From: Paraburkholderia hiiakae
GTDB taxonomy: Bacteria; Pseudomonadota; Gammaproteobacteria; Burkholderiales; Burkholderiaceae
NCBI RefSeq assembly: GCF_904848665.1
Contig: NZ_CAJHCQ010000004.1
Span: 124,001-188,000 of the forward strand
DNA: 64,000 nt
Reading direction: 5' to 3'
In this document: positions 25,964 to 34,923 of the stretch, in pieces
Layout: each line of letters starts with the position of its first letter
How positions within the stretch are numbered: the first letter of the stretch is position 1
The notes under the pieces: model-generated
What the model was told of the DNA's origin: nothing
The model's input: the letters and a program-made list of their open reading frames with translations, nothing else
Database searches by the model: none
Translations under genes and position numbers: made by a program

Positions 25964-28900
25964 ATGCCAGCGCAAGTGAGCGAAAACCGATCTATCCGAA
26001 TCCGTGGTGCCCGCCAGCACAACCTCAAGAACCTCGACCTTGACCTGCACACCGGCGAAATGACGGTCGTCACCGGGCCTTCGGGCTCGGGCAAGTCGAG
26101 CCTCGTCTTCGACACGCTTTACGCGGAAGGCCAGCGCCGCTACGTTGAAACGTTCAGCGCCTACGCGCGCCAGTTCCTCGACCGCATGGACCGGCCGCAG
26201 GTCGATCGCGTGGACGGCGTGCCGCCCGCCATCGCCATCGACCAGACCAACCCCGTGCGTAGCTCGCGCTCCACGGTCGGTACGATGACGGAGCTGAACG
26301 ACCACCTGAAGCTGCTCTACGCGCGCGCCGCGAATCTGTTCGACCGCGTCACGGCGCAGCCCGTGCGGCACGACACGCCTGAGACGATCTACTCCGAACT
26401 GATGGCGCGCACGGCCGCGGGCGATCCGCGTCTCGTCGTCACGTTCCCGGTCGAGTTGCCCGACACGACCACCGAGGAAGAAGTTTCGCAATGGCTTTCC
26501 GCGAGCGGCTATACGCGCGTGCAGGCGCAGCGCGAGGTGAAGACCGCCGAAGGCACGCGCAAGCTGCTTGACGTGGTCGCCGACCGTTTCCGCATGCGGA
26601 ACGTGGAGAAGAGCCGCGCGATCGAGGCGATCGAAGCCTCGCTCAAGCGCGGCAGCGGGCGCGTCAACATCTACGTGCTGGAGAGCGGCGACGCGGAGGC
26701 TGCGGCCGAGCCGCAGATCTGGCGCTTTTCGACCGGCCTGCATTGCCCGGACAGCGATTTGCGCTACGCCGATCCGCAGCCCGCGCTGTTCTCGTTCAAC
26801 TCGGCCTACGGCGCCTGCGACGCGTGCCGCGGTTTTGGTCGCGTGATCGGCGTGGACTGGGGTCTCGTGATCCCCGACGAGCGCAAGACGCTGCGCGGGG
26901 GCGCGATCAAGCCGCTGCAAACGCCGGCGTGGAAGGAATGCCAGGACGACCTGATGCGCTATGCCGCGAAAGCCGGCATCCCGCGCGATACGGCATGGTC
27001 CGAACTTACACAGGCGCAGCGCGACTGGGTCATCAACGGTGCGCCGGACTGGAAGGGTAGCTGGCAAACGCAGTGGTACGGCGTGAAGCGCTTCTTCCAG
27101 TATCTGGAGTCGAAGGCCTATAAGATGCACATTCGCGTGCTGCTGTCGAAGTACCGCAGCTACACGCCGTGCGAAACCTGCGGCGGCGCGCGCCTGAAAA
27201 CCGAGGCCTTGCAGTGGCGTCTCGGCACGCAGCAGAACGCGGACGAAGTCCTTGCGCCATCGAGGCGCTTCCTGCCGCACGGCGTGGACTGGACGCGCGC
27301 GCAGCTCGAAGCGCTGCCGGGCCTCACCGTGCATGACGTGATGCTGCTGCCGATCGAGCGCATTCGCCGCTTCTTCGACAATCTTTCGCTTTCCTCAGCA
27401 TTGCTCGACGACGCGCTCAAGTTGCTGCTCGAGGAAGTGCGCACGCGTCTGAAGTATCTCTGCGATGTTGGCCTCGGCTATCTCACGCTCGACCGCCAGA
27501 GCCGCACGCTTTCGGGCGGCGAAGTGCAGCGTATCAACCTGACCACGGCGCTCGGCACGTCGCTCACGAAAACGCTGTTCGTGCTCGACGAGCCGAGCAT
27601 CGGCTTGCATCCGCGCGACCTCAACCGCATTGTCGAAGCGATGCACCGTCTGCGCGACGCCGGCAACACGCTCGTCGTGGTCGAGCACGATCCTTCCGTG
27701 ATGCTCGCGGCCGACCGCCTCATCGACATGGGCCCCGGTCCCGGCGAGCGCGGTGGCACGATCGTCTACGACGGCACGCCGAACGATATCCGCTCCTCGG
27801 GCACCCTGACGGGCGAGTATCTGGGCGGCCACCGCGCCGTTGCCGACGCTTCACACTGGGAGCGCCGCCCGGTTGATGCGTCCACGCCGAATCTTCTGCT
27901 CGAAGGCGCGAGCGAGCACAACCTGCGCGACGTGACCGTGCAGATCCCCTTGCAGCGGCTCGTTTGCGTGACGGGCGTCTCGGGCTCGGGCAAATCGACG
28001 CTCGTGCAGGACGTGCTGTATCCCGCGCTCGCGCGGCATCTGGGCAAAGCGACGGAAGCGCCGGGCACGTTCCGCAAGCTGAGCGGCGCGGAGCAAATCA
28101 GCGACGCCGTGTTCGTCGACCAGTCGCCGATAGGCAAGACGGCGCGCTCGAATCCGGCCAGCTACGTGGGCGCGTTCGACGAGATCCGCAAGCTGTTCGC
28201 CAAGGCGACGCTCGCGAAGCAGCGCGGCTATACGGCGGGCATGTTCAGCTTCAACTCGGGCGAAGGTCGCTGCCCGACTTGCGGCGGCTCGGGCTTCGAG
28301 CACATCGAAATGCAATTCCTGAGCGATGTGTATCTGCGTTGCCCCGATTGCGACGGTAGCCGCTATCGCCCGGAAGTGCTCGAAGTGAAGATCGAGCGCG
28401 CCGGCCGCACGCTTTCCGTGGCGGACGTGCTCGACCTCACGGTGAGCGAAGCGGTTCAATGCTTCGCTGAGGATGCCGAAGTATTGCGCGTGCTCCAGCC
28501 TATCGTGGACGTGGGCCTCGAATACGTGAAGCTCGGCCAGCCGGTGCCGACGCTGTCGGGCGGCGAGGCGCAGCGCCTCAAGCTCGCGGGCTATCTCGCG
28601 GAGACCGCGCAGTCGCGCGGCAAGGAGGCGGGTCGCCGGCTCTTCATGTTCGACGAGCCGACCACGGGCCTGCATTTCGACGATATCGCCAAGCTGATGC
28701 GCGCCTTCGGCAAGCTGCTAGCAGGCGGTCACTCACTGCTCGTGATCGAGCATAACCTCGACGTGATCCGCGCCGCCGACTGGCTGATCGATCTCGGCCC
28801 CGAAGGTGGCGACGCTGGTGGCGAAGTGGTGTGCGTCGGCACGCCCGAAGACGCGATCGCTTGCCCGCGCTCGCATACGGGCGCGGCGCTCGAACGCTAC

Positions 28901-31873
28901 GAAGCGGCGCTTGGCAGCGGCGCCGAACTGCTGGCCGAAGAAGACGGCGTGGCGCTGCAAACTGCGTTGCGTGCCGCGCAGGCGCGCCGCGACGTGCAGG
29001 GCGAAGACGTGGTGCGCATCGTGAACGCGCGCGAGCACAACCTCAAGGCGCTCGACGTCGATATTCCGCATGGCCGCTTCAACGTCATCACGGGCGTGTC
29101 GGGCTCGGGCAAGTCCACGCTCGCGTTCGACATCCTCTTTCACGAAGGCCAGCGGCGCTACCTCGAATCGCTCAATGCCTACGCGCGTTCGATCGTGCAG
29201 CCGGCGGGTCGTCCCGAAGTCGATGCCGTGTACGGCATTCCGCCGACTGTCGCAATCGAGCAGCGCCTGTCGCGCGGCGGACGCAAGAGTACCGTCGCCA
29301 CGACCTCGGAGGTGTGGCACTTCCTGCGTCTGCTTTACGTGAAGCTCGGCGTGCAGCACTGCGTGCATGACGGCACGCCCGTGACGTCGCAGAGCGTCGA
29401 TGCGATCGTCGCGCAACTGCTGCGCGAACATCGCGGTCAGCATGTCGGTTTGCTCGCGCCGCTCGTCATCAATCGCAAGGGCGTCTATACCGATCTCGCG
29501 AAGTGGGCGAAGGCGCGCGGCAATACGCATCTGCGCGTGGATGGCGAATTCGTGCCGGTCGCGCCGTGGCCCAAGCTCGACCGCTTCCGCGAACATACGA
29601 TTGAACTGCCCGTGGGCGACCTCGTGATCGAGCCTGAAAACGAGGCGCAATTGCGCGCCATGCTCGGCGCGACGCTCGAAGCGGGCAAAGGCGTGGTGCA
29701 CTTGCTTGCGCCGCTCGACGGTCTCGATCATGTGCTTGGCAATGGCGGCTCGACGGCGAGCGTCGGTGAGGTGAAGGTGCTGTCCACGCGGCGCGCGTGC
29801 CCAGTGTGCGGCACGAGCTATCCCGAACTCGATCCGCGCATGTTCTCGTACAACAGCAAGCACGGCTGGTGCACGACCTGCGTGGGCACAGGCCTCGCAC
29901 TGACGCGCGAACAGCGCGCCGCCTACGACGACACGATCGTGGCCGAAGACGGCCGTGGCCGTGAACAAACCTTGCCTTCGGAAGAGCAGGAGCCCGACGG
30001 CATGGTCGACGAGCCGTGCCACGATTGCGGCGGCACGCGCCTGAATCCCGTGGCGCGCGCCGTGACGTTCGACGCGCATCCCATCGTCGACGTCGCGCAA
30101 TGGACCGTGGCGGACACGCGCCGCTGGATCGATACGCTGAAGCTTAACGGCCGCGATGCGCAAATCGCACGTGACGTGGTGAGCGAAATCCGCAGCCGTC
30201 TGCAGTTCCTGGAGGAAGTGGGGCTCGGCTATCTGAGCCTCGATCGCGCAGCGCCGAGCCTTTCGGGTGGCGAGGCGCAGCGCATTCGTCTCGCCGCGCA
30301 ACTGGGCAGCAATTTGCAGGGTGTGTGCTACGTGCTCGACGAGCCGACCATCGGCCTGCATCCGCGCGACAACCAGATTCTGCTGAACGCGTTGCGCAGC
30401 CTCGGCGAGAAGGGCAACACGCTCGTCGTGGTCGAGCACGACGAGGACACGATCCGGCGCGCCGATCACATCATCGACATTGGCCCGAGCGCGGGCAAAC
30501 GCGGTGGCCGTGTGGTGGCGCAAGGCAGTGTTGCCGATCTCGCGGCGCAGCCCGAATCGCTCACGGGCCGCTATCTCGCGCATCCGATCCAGCATCCGCT
30601 GCAACCGCGCCGCGAAGTGCGTCCTGCGCGCGCCGGGCGTGAAGCGGTGCCGGGGCAATGGCTCACCGTGCACGGCGGCAAGCTGCACAACCTGCGCAAC
30701 GTGACCGCGCAGATTCCGCTTGGCCGCCTCGTGGCGATTACGGGCGTGAGCGGTTCGGGCAAGTCCACGCTCGCGCGCGACGTGCTGCTCTCCAATCTGC
30801 TCGACGCCGTGGGGCGCTCGGTGCTGTCCTCGCCAGCCGAGCGCCGCGCGCGCAAGGCGGTGAAGGAGAAAGCGCCGAGCGCGGCGGAGCGCCGTTCGAG
30901 CGTGCTCGCGCGCACGAGCGCCAAGCCGAAGCTCGACGTTTCGCATACGTGGCAGGGCTGCGATTCGATTAGCGGATGGGAAAGCATCGACCGCGTTCTC
31001 GAAGTGGACCAGACGCCGATCGGAAAAACGCCGCGCTCGTGCCCCGCGACCTATATCGGCGTGTGGGATGCGATCCGCCGCCTTTTCGCCGATACGCTCG
31101 AGGCGCGCGCCCGCGGCTACAGCGCGTCGCGTTTCTCGTTCAATACCGGCGACGGACGCTGCCCCGCGTGCGAAGGCCAGGGCGTGCGCACCATCGGCAT
31201 GAGCTTCCTGCCCGACGTGAAGGTCCCGTGCGACGTATGCCACGGCCAGCGCTTCAATCCGGAAACGCTGGCGGTTACGTGGCGCGGCCGGAATATCGGC
31301 GAAGTGCTGACGATGGAAATCGACGAGGCGGTGGAATTCTTCGGGGCGATCACGAGTATTTCGCATCCGCTACAGCTGATGAAGGACGTGGGTCTCGGCT
31401 ACCTCACGCTCGGCCAGCCTTCGCCCACGCTCTCGGGCGGCGAGGCGCAGCGCATCAAGCTCGTGACCGAGCTTTCCAAGGTGCGCGATGACATCACGCG
31501 CCGCGGGCAGAAGGCGCCGCACACGCTCTACGTGCTCGACGAGCCCACCGTGGGCCTGCACATGGCCGACGTGGCGCGCCTCATCAGCGTGCTGCACCGA
31601 CTCGCGGACGCGGGGCATAGCGTCGTCGTGATCGAGCACGACCTCGACGTGATCGCCGAGGCCGACTGGATCATCGACCTTGGTCCGGAAGGGGGCGTGG
31701 GTGGTGGCACCATTGTCGCGGCTGCCGATCCCGAAGCGCTCGCGAAGGTGCGGGCGAGCCATACGGGCGCGGCGCTCGCGCCTGTGCTGGCGCGCGGCCA
31801 GGGCGACGCGAACGTTGCCGAAAGGAAACCTGCACCAGAGCGGCGCGCAACGGGCGCGGCAGGTTCGCGCTAA
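25964..31873 (+). CDS. uvrA: Double-length UvrA excinuclease ATPase (two fused UvrA modules)
   Basis: The 1969-residue product is twice the usual 940 residues. Four Walker A motifs are visible with Lys at about 44, 677, 1050 and 1600 (GPSGSGKSSL, then three GVSGSGKSTL), and four signature motifs (LSGGEVQR, then three LSGGEAQR), so it is two complete UvrA units in one chain. Zinc-finger Cys pairs include CETCGGARL, CPTCGGSGF with CPDCDGSRY, CPVCGTSY with CTTCVGTG, and CPACEGQG with CDVCHGQR. In the first module the equivalent of the first zinc pair reads CPDSD, so one ligand is lost. UvrA finds DNA damage with UvrB. A LexA box precedes it. GTG at 25949 is an alternative start. Confidence 0.93.
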   Translation: MPAQVSENRSIRIRGARQHNLKNLDLDLHTGEMTVVTGPSGSGKSSLVFDTLYAEGQRRYVETFSAYARQFLDRMDRPQVDRVDGVPPAIAIDQTNPVRSSRSTVGTMTELNDHLKLLYARAANLFDRVTAQPVRHDTPETIYSELMARTAAGDPRLVVTFPVELPDTTTEEEVSQWLSASGYTRVQAQREVKTAEGTRKLLDVVADRFRMRNVEKSRAIEAIEASLKRGSGRVNIYVLESGDAEAAAEPQIWRFSTGLHCPDSDLRYADPQPALFSFNSAYGACDACRGFGRVIGVDWGLVIPDERKTLRGGAIKPLQTPAWKECQDDLMRYAAKAGIPRDTAWSELTQAQRDWVINGAPDWKGSWQTQWYGVKRFFQYLESKAYKMHIRVLLSKYRSYTPCETCGGARLKTEALQWRLGTQQNADEVLAPSRRFLPHGVDWTRAQLEALPGLTVHDVMLLPIERIRRFFDNLSLSSALLDDALKLLLEEVRTRLKYLCDVGLGYLTLDRQSRTLSGGEVQRINLTTALGTSLTKTLFVLDEPSIGLHPRDLNRIVEAMHRLRDAGNTLVVVEHDPSVMLAADRLIDMGPGPGERGGTIVYDGTPNDIRSSGTLTGEYLGGHRAVADASHWERRPVDASTPNLLLEGASEHNLRDVTVQIPLQRLVCVTGVSGSGKSTLVQDVLYPALARHLGKATEAPGTFRKLSGAEQISDAVFVDQSPIGKTARSNPASYVGAFDEIRKLFAKATLAKQRGYTAGMFSFNSGEGRCPTCGGSGFEHIEMQFLSDVYLRCPDCDGSRYRPEVLEVKIERAGRTLSVADVLDLTVSEAVQCFAEDAEVLRVLQPIVDVGLEYVKLGQPVPTLSGGEAQRLKLAGYLAETAQSRGKEAGRRLFMFDEPTTGLHFDDIAKLMRAFGKLLAGGHSLLVIEHNLDVIRAADWLIDLGPEGGDAGGEVVCVGTPEDAIACPRSHTGAALERYEAALGSGAELLAEEDGVALQTALRAAQARRDVQGEDVVRIVNAREHNLKALDVDIPHGRFNVITGVSGSGKSTLAFDILFHEGQRRYLESLNAYARSIVQPAGRPEVDAVYGIPPTVAIEQRLSRGGRKSTVATTSEVWHFLRLLYVKLGVQHCVHDGTPVTSQSVDAIVAQLLREHRGQHVGLLAPLVINRKGVYTDLAKWAKARGNTHLRVDGEFVPVAPWPKLDRFREHTIELPVGDLVIEPENEAQLRAMLGATLEAGKGVVHLLAPLDGLDHVLGNGGSTASVGEVKVLSTRRACPVCGTSYPELDPRMFSYNSKHGWCTTCVGTGLALTREQRAAYDDTIVAEDGRGREQTLPSEEQEPDGMVDEPCHDCGGTRLNPVARAVTFDAHPIVDVAQWTVADTRRWIDTLKLNGRDAQIARDVVSEIRSRLQFLEEVGLGYLSLDRAAPSLSGGEAQRIRLAAQLGSNLQGVCYVLDEPTIGLHPRDNQILLNALRSLGEKGNTLVVVEHDEDTIRRADHIIDIGPSAGKRGGRVVAQGSVADLAAQPESLTGRYLAHPIQHPLQPRREVRPARAGREAVPGQWLTVHGGKLHNLRNVTAQIPLGRLVAITGVSGSGKSTLARDVLLSNLLDAVGRSVLSSPAERRARKAVKEKAPSAAERRSSVLARTSAKPKLDVSHTWQGCDSISGWESIDRVLEVDQTPIGKTPRSCPATYIGVWDAIRRLFADTLEARARGYSASRFSFNTGDGRCPACEGQGVRTIGMSFLPDVKVPCDVCHGQRFNPETLAVTWRGRNIGEVLTMEIDEAVEFFGAITSISHPLQLMKDVGLGYLTLGQPSPTLSGGEAQRIKLVTELSKVRDDITRRGQKAPHTLYVLDEPTVGLHMADVARLISVLHRLADAGHSVVVIEHDLDVIAEADWIIDLGPEGGVGGGTIVAAADPEALAKVRASHTGAALAPVLARGQGDANVAERKPAPERRATGAAGSR

Positions 31874-31903
31874 AAAATGGAGCGGGCCGCAGAAGCCCGC
31901 TCC
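31871..31903. terminator. Hairpin after uvrA, with T run on the minus strand
   Basis: GGAGCGGGC (31879-31887) pairs with GCCCGCTCC (31895-31903). On the plus strand it is followed only by GCCTT; on the minus strand it is followed by six T residues. It probably ends uvrA transcription weakly and would strongly stop transcription coming from the right. Confidence 0.55.
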
Positions 31904-31916
31904 GCCTTGAAACCGC

Positions 31917-31946
31917 TTGATCTGTGCCGCGAGCGCAAGGTATTAT
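31917..31946 (+). promoter_or_regulatory. Sigma-70-like promoter for a non-coding transcript
   Basis: TTGATC (31917-31922) and TATTAT (31941-31946) are separated by 18 bases. There is no coding frame until 32178, and a strong terminator lies at 32071-32107. Confidence 0.5.
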
Positions 31947-31952
31947 GGGTTC

Positions 31953-32107
31953 CGCTTGCAGCAAACGTTCGCTCACCTGTAGCGGCGCCACCTGAGAGCG
32001 GAGCAGTGGACTGCAGGTCCCCTCCGAACCGGTCGCGGGCTCCACACCCAGGCTATCTCATCAGTGCAGCAAGGCTTCGCAGTCTGTTCGCGAAGCCTTT
32101 GTCTTTT
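31953..32107 (+). ncRNA. Probable small RNA of about 155 nt, family not identified
   Basis: A promoter-like pair ends at 31946 and a strong rho-independent terminator ends at 32107, enclosing about 155 bases without a gene. Internal pairing is possible, for example ACCTG (31990-31994) with CAGGT and GGAG with CTCC, giving a long irregular hairpin. It does not show the tetraloop of 4.5S RNA or the features of tmRNA or RNase P RNA. The size is near that of 6S RNA but I could not match conserved 6S segments. It could alternatively be the regulated leader of the H-NS-like gene. Confidence 0.45.
32071..32107 (+). terminator. Terminator of the probable small RNA
   Basis: AAGGCTTCGC (32071-32080) pairs perfectly with GCGAAGCCTT (32090-32099), followed by TGTCTTTTC. 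Confidence 0.8.
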
Positions 32108-32177
32108 CAGGGAAGACGATTCGATGCCGATCGTAGTATCGGCGCCTTGCCCTTGACGAAGCGAGAGGAATTAATCG

Positions 32178-32408
32178 ATGTTCGACCTCGATGGAGAGGC
32201 GCGCGAACGGCTCATCGTGTGGATTCGACGCCGCATGGAAGAGTACGGCATTACGTTCGAAGAGCTTGAAGCGTCTATTGCTGAAAGCGAAAAACTACCC
32301 AAGTACCGCGACGCATACGGAAATACGTGGAATGGCGAGGGCGATATGCCGTCCTGGCTGTTGCGCTATAAGCACGCGGGACAGGATATCGAGCATTTTC
32401 GCTGCTAG
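32178..32408 (+). CDS. Short H-NS-family DNA-binding protein
   Basis: A 76-residue protein behind a strong site (GAGAGGAATTAATCG). The C-terminal half, KYRDAYGNTWNGEGDMPSWL, has the layout of the H-NS DNA-binding domain (YRDxxxxxTWxGxGxxPxWL), where the loop enters the AT-rich minor groove, although the usual Gly-Arg-Gly is Gly-Glu-Gly here, so DNA binding may be altered. The N-terminal half is a charged helix rather than the full H-NS dimerisation domain. It may modulate other H-NS-like proteins. An AT-rich stretch follows the gene. Confidence 0.75.
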   Translation: MFDLDGEARERLIVWIRRRMEEYGITFEELEASIAESEKLPKYRDAYGNTWNGEGDMPSWLLRYKHAGQDIEHFRC

Positions 32409-32728
32409 CCATGACGGTGCGTGAATGCGCGCCGGTGTTGCCGTTCGACCGCCAGACCGTATGCGGCGCATGCCGCAAAGCCCGCGCATTGGCGCGGCGC
32501 CCAGTATTATTCAGCATAGTTTTAAAATGCCTTTCGGCGTGAGCCCGGTTTTAATTGCGCTTCCTAATCTGCCGCGCAGGTATAGGCGCGCAATGATTTA
32601 TGCATTGTCTTTTGCTGGCATTTGCGCGCGCGTAATTAGTCAGCTTTTTTGAAAACTCCGGTTGGCCACGCGATCAAGCTGCGCGACAATCTCGCCCATT
32701 CCGTTCTTGCTGCGGCAGGGAGGTTGTC
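32409..32728. other. Intergenic stretch, AT-richer centre
   Basis: About 320 bases. The centre (32500-32660) is AT-rich with TTTTAAAA and TTAATTAGTC-like words, unlike the flanks, and could bind H-NS-like proteins. No supportable gene; one 43-codon frame at 32411 has no ribosome-binding site. Confidence 0.45.
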
Positions 32729-33307
32729 ATGGCGATACTCGTGCTGGGCCTCGTGATTTTCATTGGTGTCCATTCGATCCGCATCGTGGCGGCGCCCTGG
32801 CGCGCCGCGCAGATCGAACGCTTCGGTCCTCGTGCCTGGCGAGGCGCGTTCGCGGTGCTGTCCATTCTGGGCTTTGTACTGATCGTCTACGGCTACGGTC
32901 TGTCACGCCGCTATCCGGTTCCGATCTGGCTGCCGCCGTTCTGGATGGCGCACGTCACGGCGCTCCTCACCGCCATTGCCTTCATCATGATCGTCGCGGC
33001 CTATGTGCCGGGCAATCACTTCAAGCGCGCGCTCGGCCAGCCCTTCGTGAGCGGCGTCGCGCTTTGGGCGTTCGCGCATCTGCTCGCCAACGGCACGCTC
33101 AACGACATCATTCTCTTCGCGGTTTTCCTCGTCTGGGCGCTGTTCGAGCTTAGGGGCGAGAACCGGCGTGATCGCGAGGCCGGGGTCGTCTATCCTGAGG
33201 GGCAGGCGTCGCGCGATGTGATCGTCGTCGTGGTCGGACTCGTGGCCTGGGCCGTGTTCGCCTTCTGGCTGCACGGCGTGCTGATCGGTGTGCGGCCGCT
33301 CGGCTGA
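32729..33307 (+). CDS. NnrU family membrane protein
   Basis: A 192-residue protein behind CAGGGAGGTTGTC with five to six membrane helices. The opening LGLVIFIGVHSIRIVAAPWR and the central HLLANGTLNDIILFAVFLVWALFE match the NnrU family (split here into blocks HLLANG and LNDIILFAVFLVWA). NnrU was first noted near denitrification genes; related proteins act on isoprenoid-type lipids (Z-ISO of plants). No nitrogen-oxide genes are near, so its role here is open. Confidence 0.85.
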   Translation: MAILVLGLVIFIGVHSIRIVAAPWRAAQIERFGPRAWRGAFAVLSILGFVLIVYGYGLSRRYPVPIWLPPFWMAHVTALLTAIAFIMIVAAYVPGNHFKRALGQPFVSGVALWAFAHLLANGTLNDIILFAVFLVWALFELRGENRRDREAGVVYPEGQASRDVIVVVVGLVAWAVFAFWLHGVLIGVRPLG

Positions 33308-33343
33308 GCGCCTGGCAGGGCTCAAGCGCCGCAAGGGCGCTGC

Positions 33344-33373
33344 AAAAAAAGAAGCCTGCGCGTGGCAGGCTTC
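33344..33373 (-). terminator. Terminator of the pcaHG operon
   Basis: GAAGCCTGC pairs with GCAGGCTTC around GCGTG; on the minus strand it is followed by seven T residues. It lies about 110 bases past the pcaG stop, between convergent genes. Confidence 0.85.
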
Positions 33374-33485
33374 ATAAGGTACAGCTCGGAGTTCCGCGAT
33401 CAGATCGCAGCGGCACGATCATAGGGCCAGTTCATGAAAGGCATGTGAAAGTCCGTGCGATTCGGCTCGCGTATCCGTCGATGCA

Positions 33486-34073
33486 TTAAAGATCGAAGAA
33501 CACCGTTTCCTGTTCACCCTGCATGCGGATGTCGAACGTGTAGACGATGCTGCCGGCCTGTTCGCTGCGGCGCGCAATGAGCGTGTCGCGGCGCGCTGCG
33601 GGCACGGCTGAGAGCACCGGGTCCGTGGCGTTGGCGGCGGCTTCGTCTTCGAAGTAGATGCGCGTGAAGGTGTGCGTGAGCATCCCGCGCATCATCACGA
33701 TCACGTTCAGATGCGGCGCTTCGCCGGCGTTCTCGACGCCCGGCTTCACCGTCTGCACGATGAAGCGGCGCTGCGCGTCCGTGCCCGTCCCGACGCGTGC
33801 AAAACCGCGGAAGCCGTCTTTCGCGATTTCCTCGCGCGAAGCCGGATAGCGGCCATTCGCGTCGACCTGCGAAAACTCGAGCATCGCGTCGAACACGGCG
33901 TTGCCGTCGCCGTCGATCACGCGGCCCATCAGCGTGATGTGCTCGCCCGGCGTTTCAGGCCCGACCACGTCGGCTGTGAAGAGGCTCTTCAGATCGAAGT
34001 CATATTGCTGTGGACACAGGCCGTAGGCAAAGTACGGGCCGACCGTTTGCGAAGGCGTTTCCTTGAGTGCCAT
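33486..34073 (-). CDS. pcaG: Protocatechuate 3,4-dioxygenase alpha subunit
   Basis: The 195-residue subunit begins three bases after the pcaH stop. TPSQTVGPYFAYGLCP at the N terminus and GFRGFARVGTDAQ-type blocks, HLNVIVMMRGMLTHTFTRIYF and RRDTLIARR match PcaG. With PcaH it forms the (alpha-beta) oligomer that opens the ring of protocatechuate between the two hydroxyls to beta-carboxy-cis,cis-muconate. The alpha chain lacks the iron ligands, as usual. Expression is probably driven from the pcaH promoter under PcaQ. Confidence 0.96.
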   Translation of the reverse strand: MALKETPSQTVGPYFAYGLCPQQYDFDLKSLFTADVVGPETPGEHITLMGRVIDGDGNAVFDAMLEFSQVDANGRYPASREEIAKDGFRGFARVGTGTDAQRRFIVQTVKPGVENAGEAPHLNVIVMMRGMLTHTFTRIYFEDEAAANATDPVLSAVPAARRDTLIARRSEQAGSIVYTFDIRMQGEQETVFFDL

Positions 34074-34076
34074 GGT

Positions 34077-34781
34077 TCAACGCTCCGTGGGAGTTTGGTT
34101 CGGGCCGCGCAGCACGATGTCGAATTCGTAGCCGAGTGCGTAGCCTTCTTCGGTGGTGTCGAGCGAGAAGCGCGAAATCATGCGCTCGCGTGCGTCCTCG
34201 GGCGTGCCCTGATAGATCGGGTCGAACGCGAGCAGCGGGTCGCCGGGGAAATACATCTGCGTGACGAGACGCGAGCCGAAGTAGTCGCCGAACAGCGAGA
34301 AGTGGATGTGATTCGGGCGCCACGCGTTCGGGTGATTGCCCCAGGGATACGCGCCGGGCTTGATCGTCAGGAAGCGATAGCGACCGTCGTTATCGGTGAT
34401 CGCGCGCCCCGCGCCAAGGAAGTTGGGGTCGAGCGGCGCGTCGTGCTGGTCCTGCTTGTGCACGTAGCGGCCGGCGGCGTTGGCCTGCCAGATTTCCACG
34501 AGTGTGTTGCGCACGGGCTTGCCGCCTTCGTCCAGCACGCGGCCCGTCACGATGATGCGTTCGCCGAGCGGCGCGCCGTTTTTTGCGGCGTTGCGCGTGA
34601 GATCGTGATCGAGCGCGCCGAGGTCGTCGGTGCCGTACACGGGCGCATGCTGGTTGCGCAGCTTTTCCTTCAGGGGGATGAGCGGGAGCGTGGGGCCGCG
34701 TTTGACCGACGAACGGTACGGCGGATAAACGTACGCGGGGTGCGAGTCGAAGTCGCGCGGCGACAGGATGGACTCGGCCAT
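34077..34781 (-). CDS. pcaH: Protocatechuate 3,4-dioxygenase beta subunit (iron-binding)
   Basis: The 234-residue catalytic subunit starts at 34781 behind AGGAGACACCCC. The four Fe(III) ligands are all visible with the expected spacing: Tyr in AAGRYVHKQD, Tyr in KPGAYPWGN 39 residues on, and His-x-His in RPNHIHFSLFG 13 and 15 residues after that. An open frame continues upstream to 34868 but the added residues have no family match. It is the first gene of pcaHG and faces pcaQ across about 140 bases. Confidence 0.97.
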   Translation of the reverse strand: MAESILSPRDFDSHPAYVYPPYRSSVKRGPTLPLIPLKEKLRNQHAPVYGTDDLGALDHDLTRNAAKNGAPLGERIIVTGRVLDEGGKPVRNTLVEIWQANAAGRYVHKQDQHDAPLDPNFLGAGRAITDNDGRYRFLTIKPGAYPWGNHPNAWRPNHIHFSLFGDYFGSRLVTQMYFPGDPLLAFDPIYQGTPEDARERMISRFSLDTTEEGYALGYEFDIVLRGPNQTPTER

Positions 34782-34908
34782 GGGGTGTCTCCTGAGTTGG
34801 ATTATTGGGGGAAGGGCTTGCCGCCGGCAGCGGTTGGCAGTGCGAGCCGATGCAGCCACTTTATCCAAAGCGAAAAGTTATGCAAAATGACGTTTTCTCG
34901 CATCTCGT

Positions 34909-34923
34909 ATAACGAATCGTTAT
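34909..34923. promoter_or_regulatory. PcaQ-type operator overlapping the pcaQ start codon
   Basis: ATAACGAATCGTTAT is a perfect 6-3-6 inverted repeat of the kind bound by LysR-type PcaQ (ATAAC..GTTAT half sites). It covers the first two bases of the pcaQ ATG. A direct repeat, GTTATGCAAAA, starts at 34878 and again at 34919, so a second half site lies 41 bases closer to pcaH. Confidence 0.7.

Noticed and set aside
28733..31366. Long open frame on the minus strand (877 codons) opposite uvrA
   Set aside because: Composition is Arg/Ala/His-rich with no family pattern; it is the antisense shadow of a strongly biased GC-rich gene.
32411..32542. A 43-codon frame
   Set aside because: No ribosome-binding site and no family pattern.
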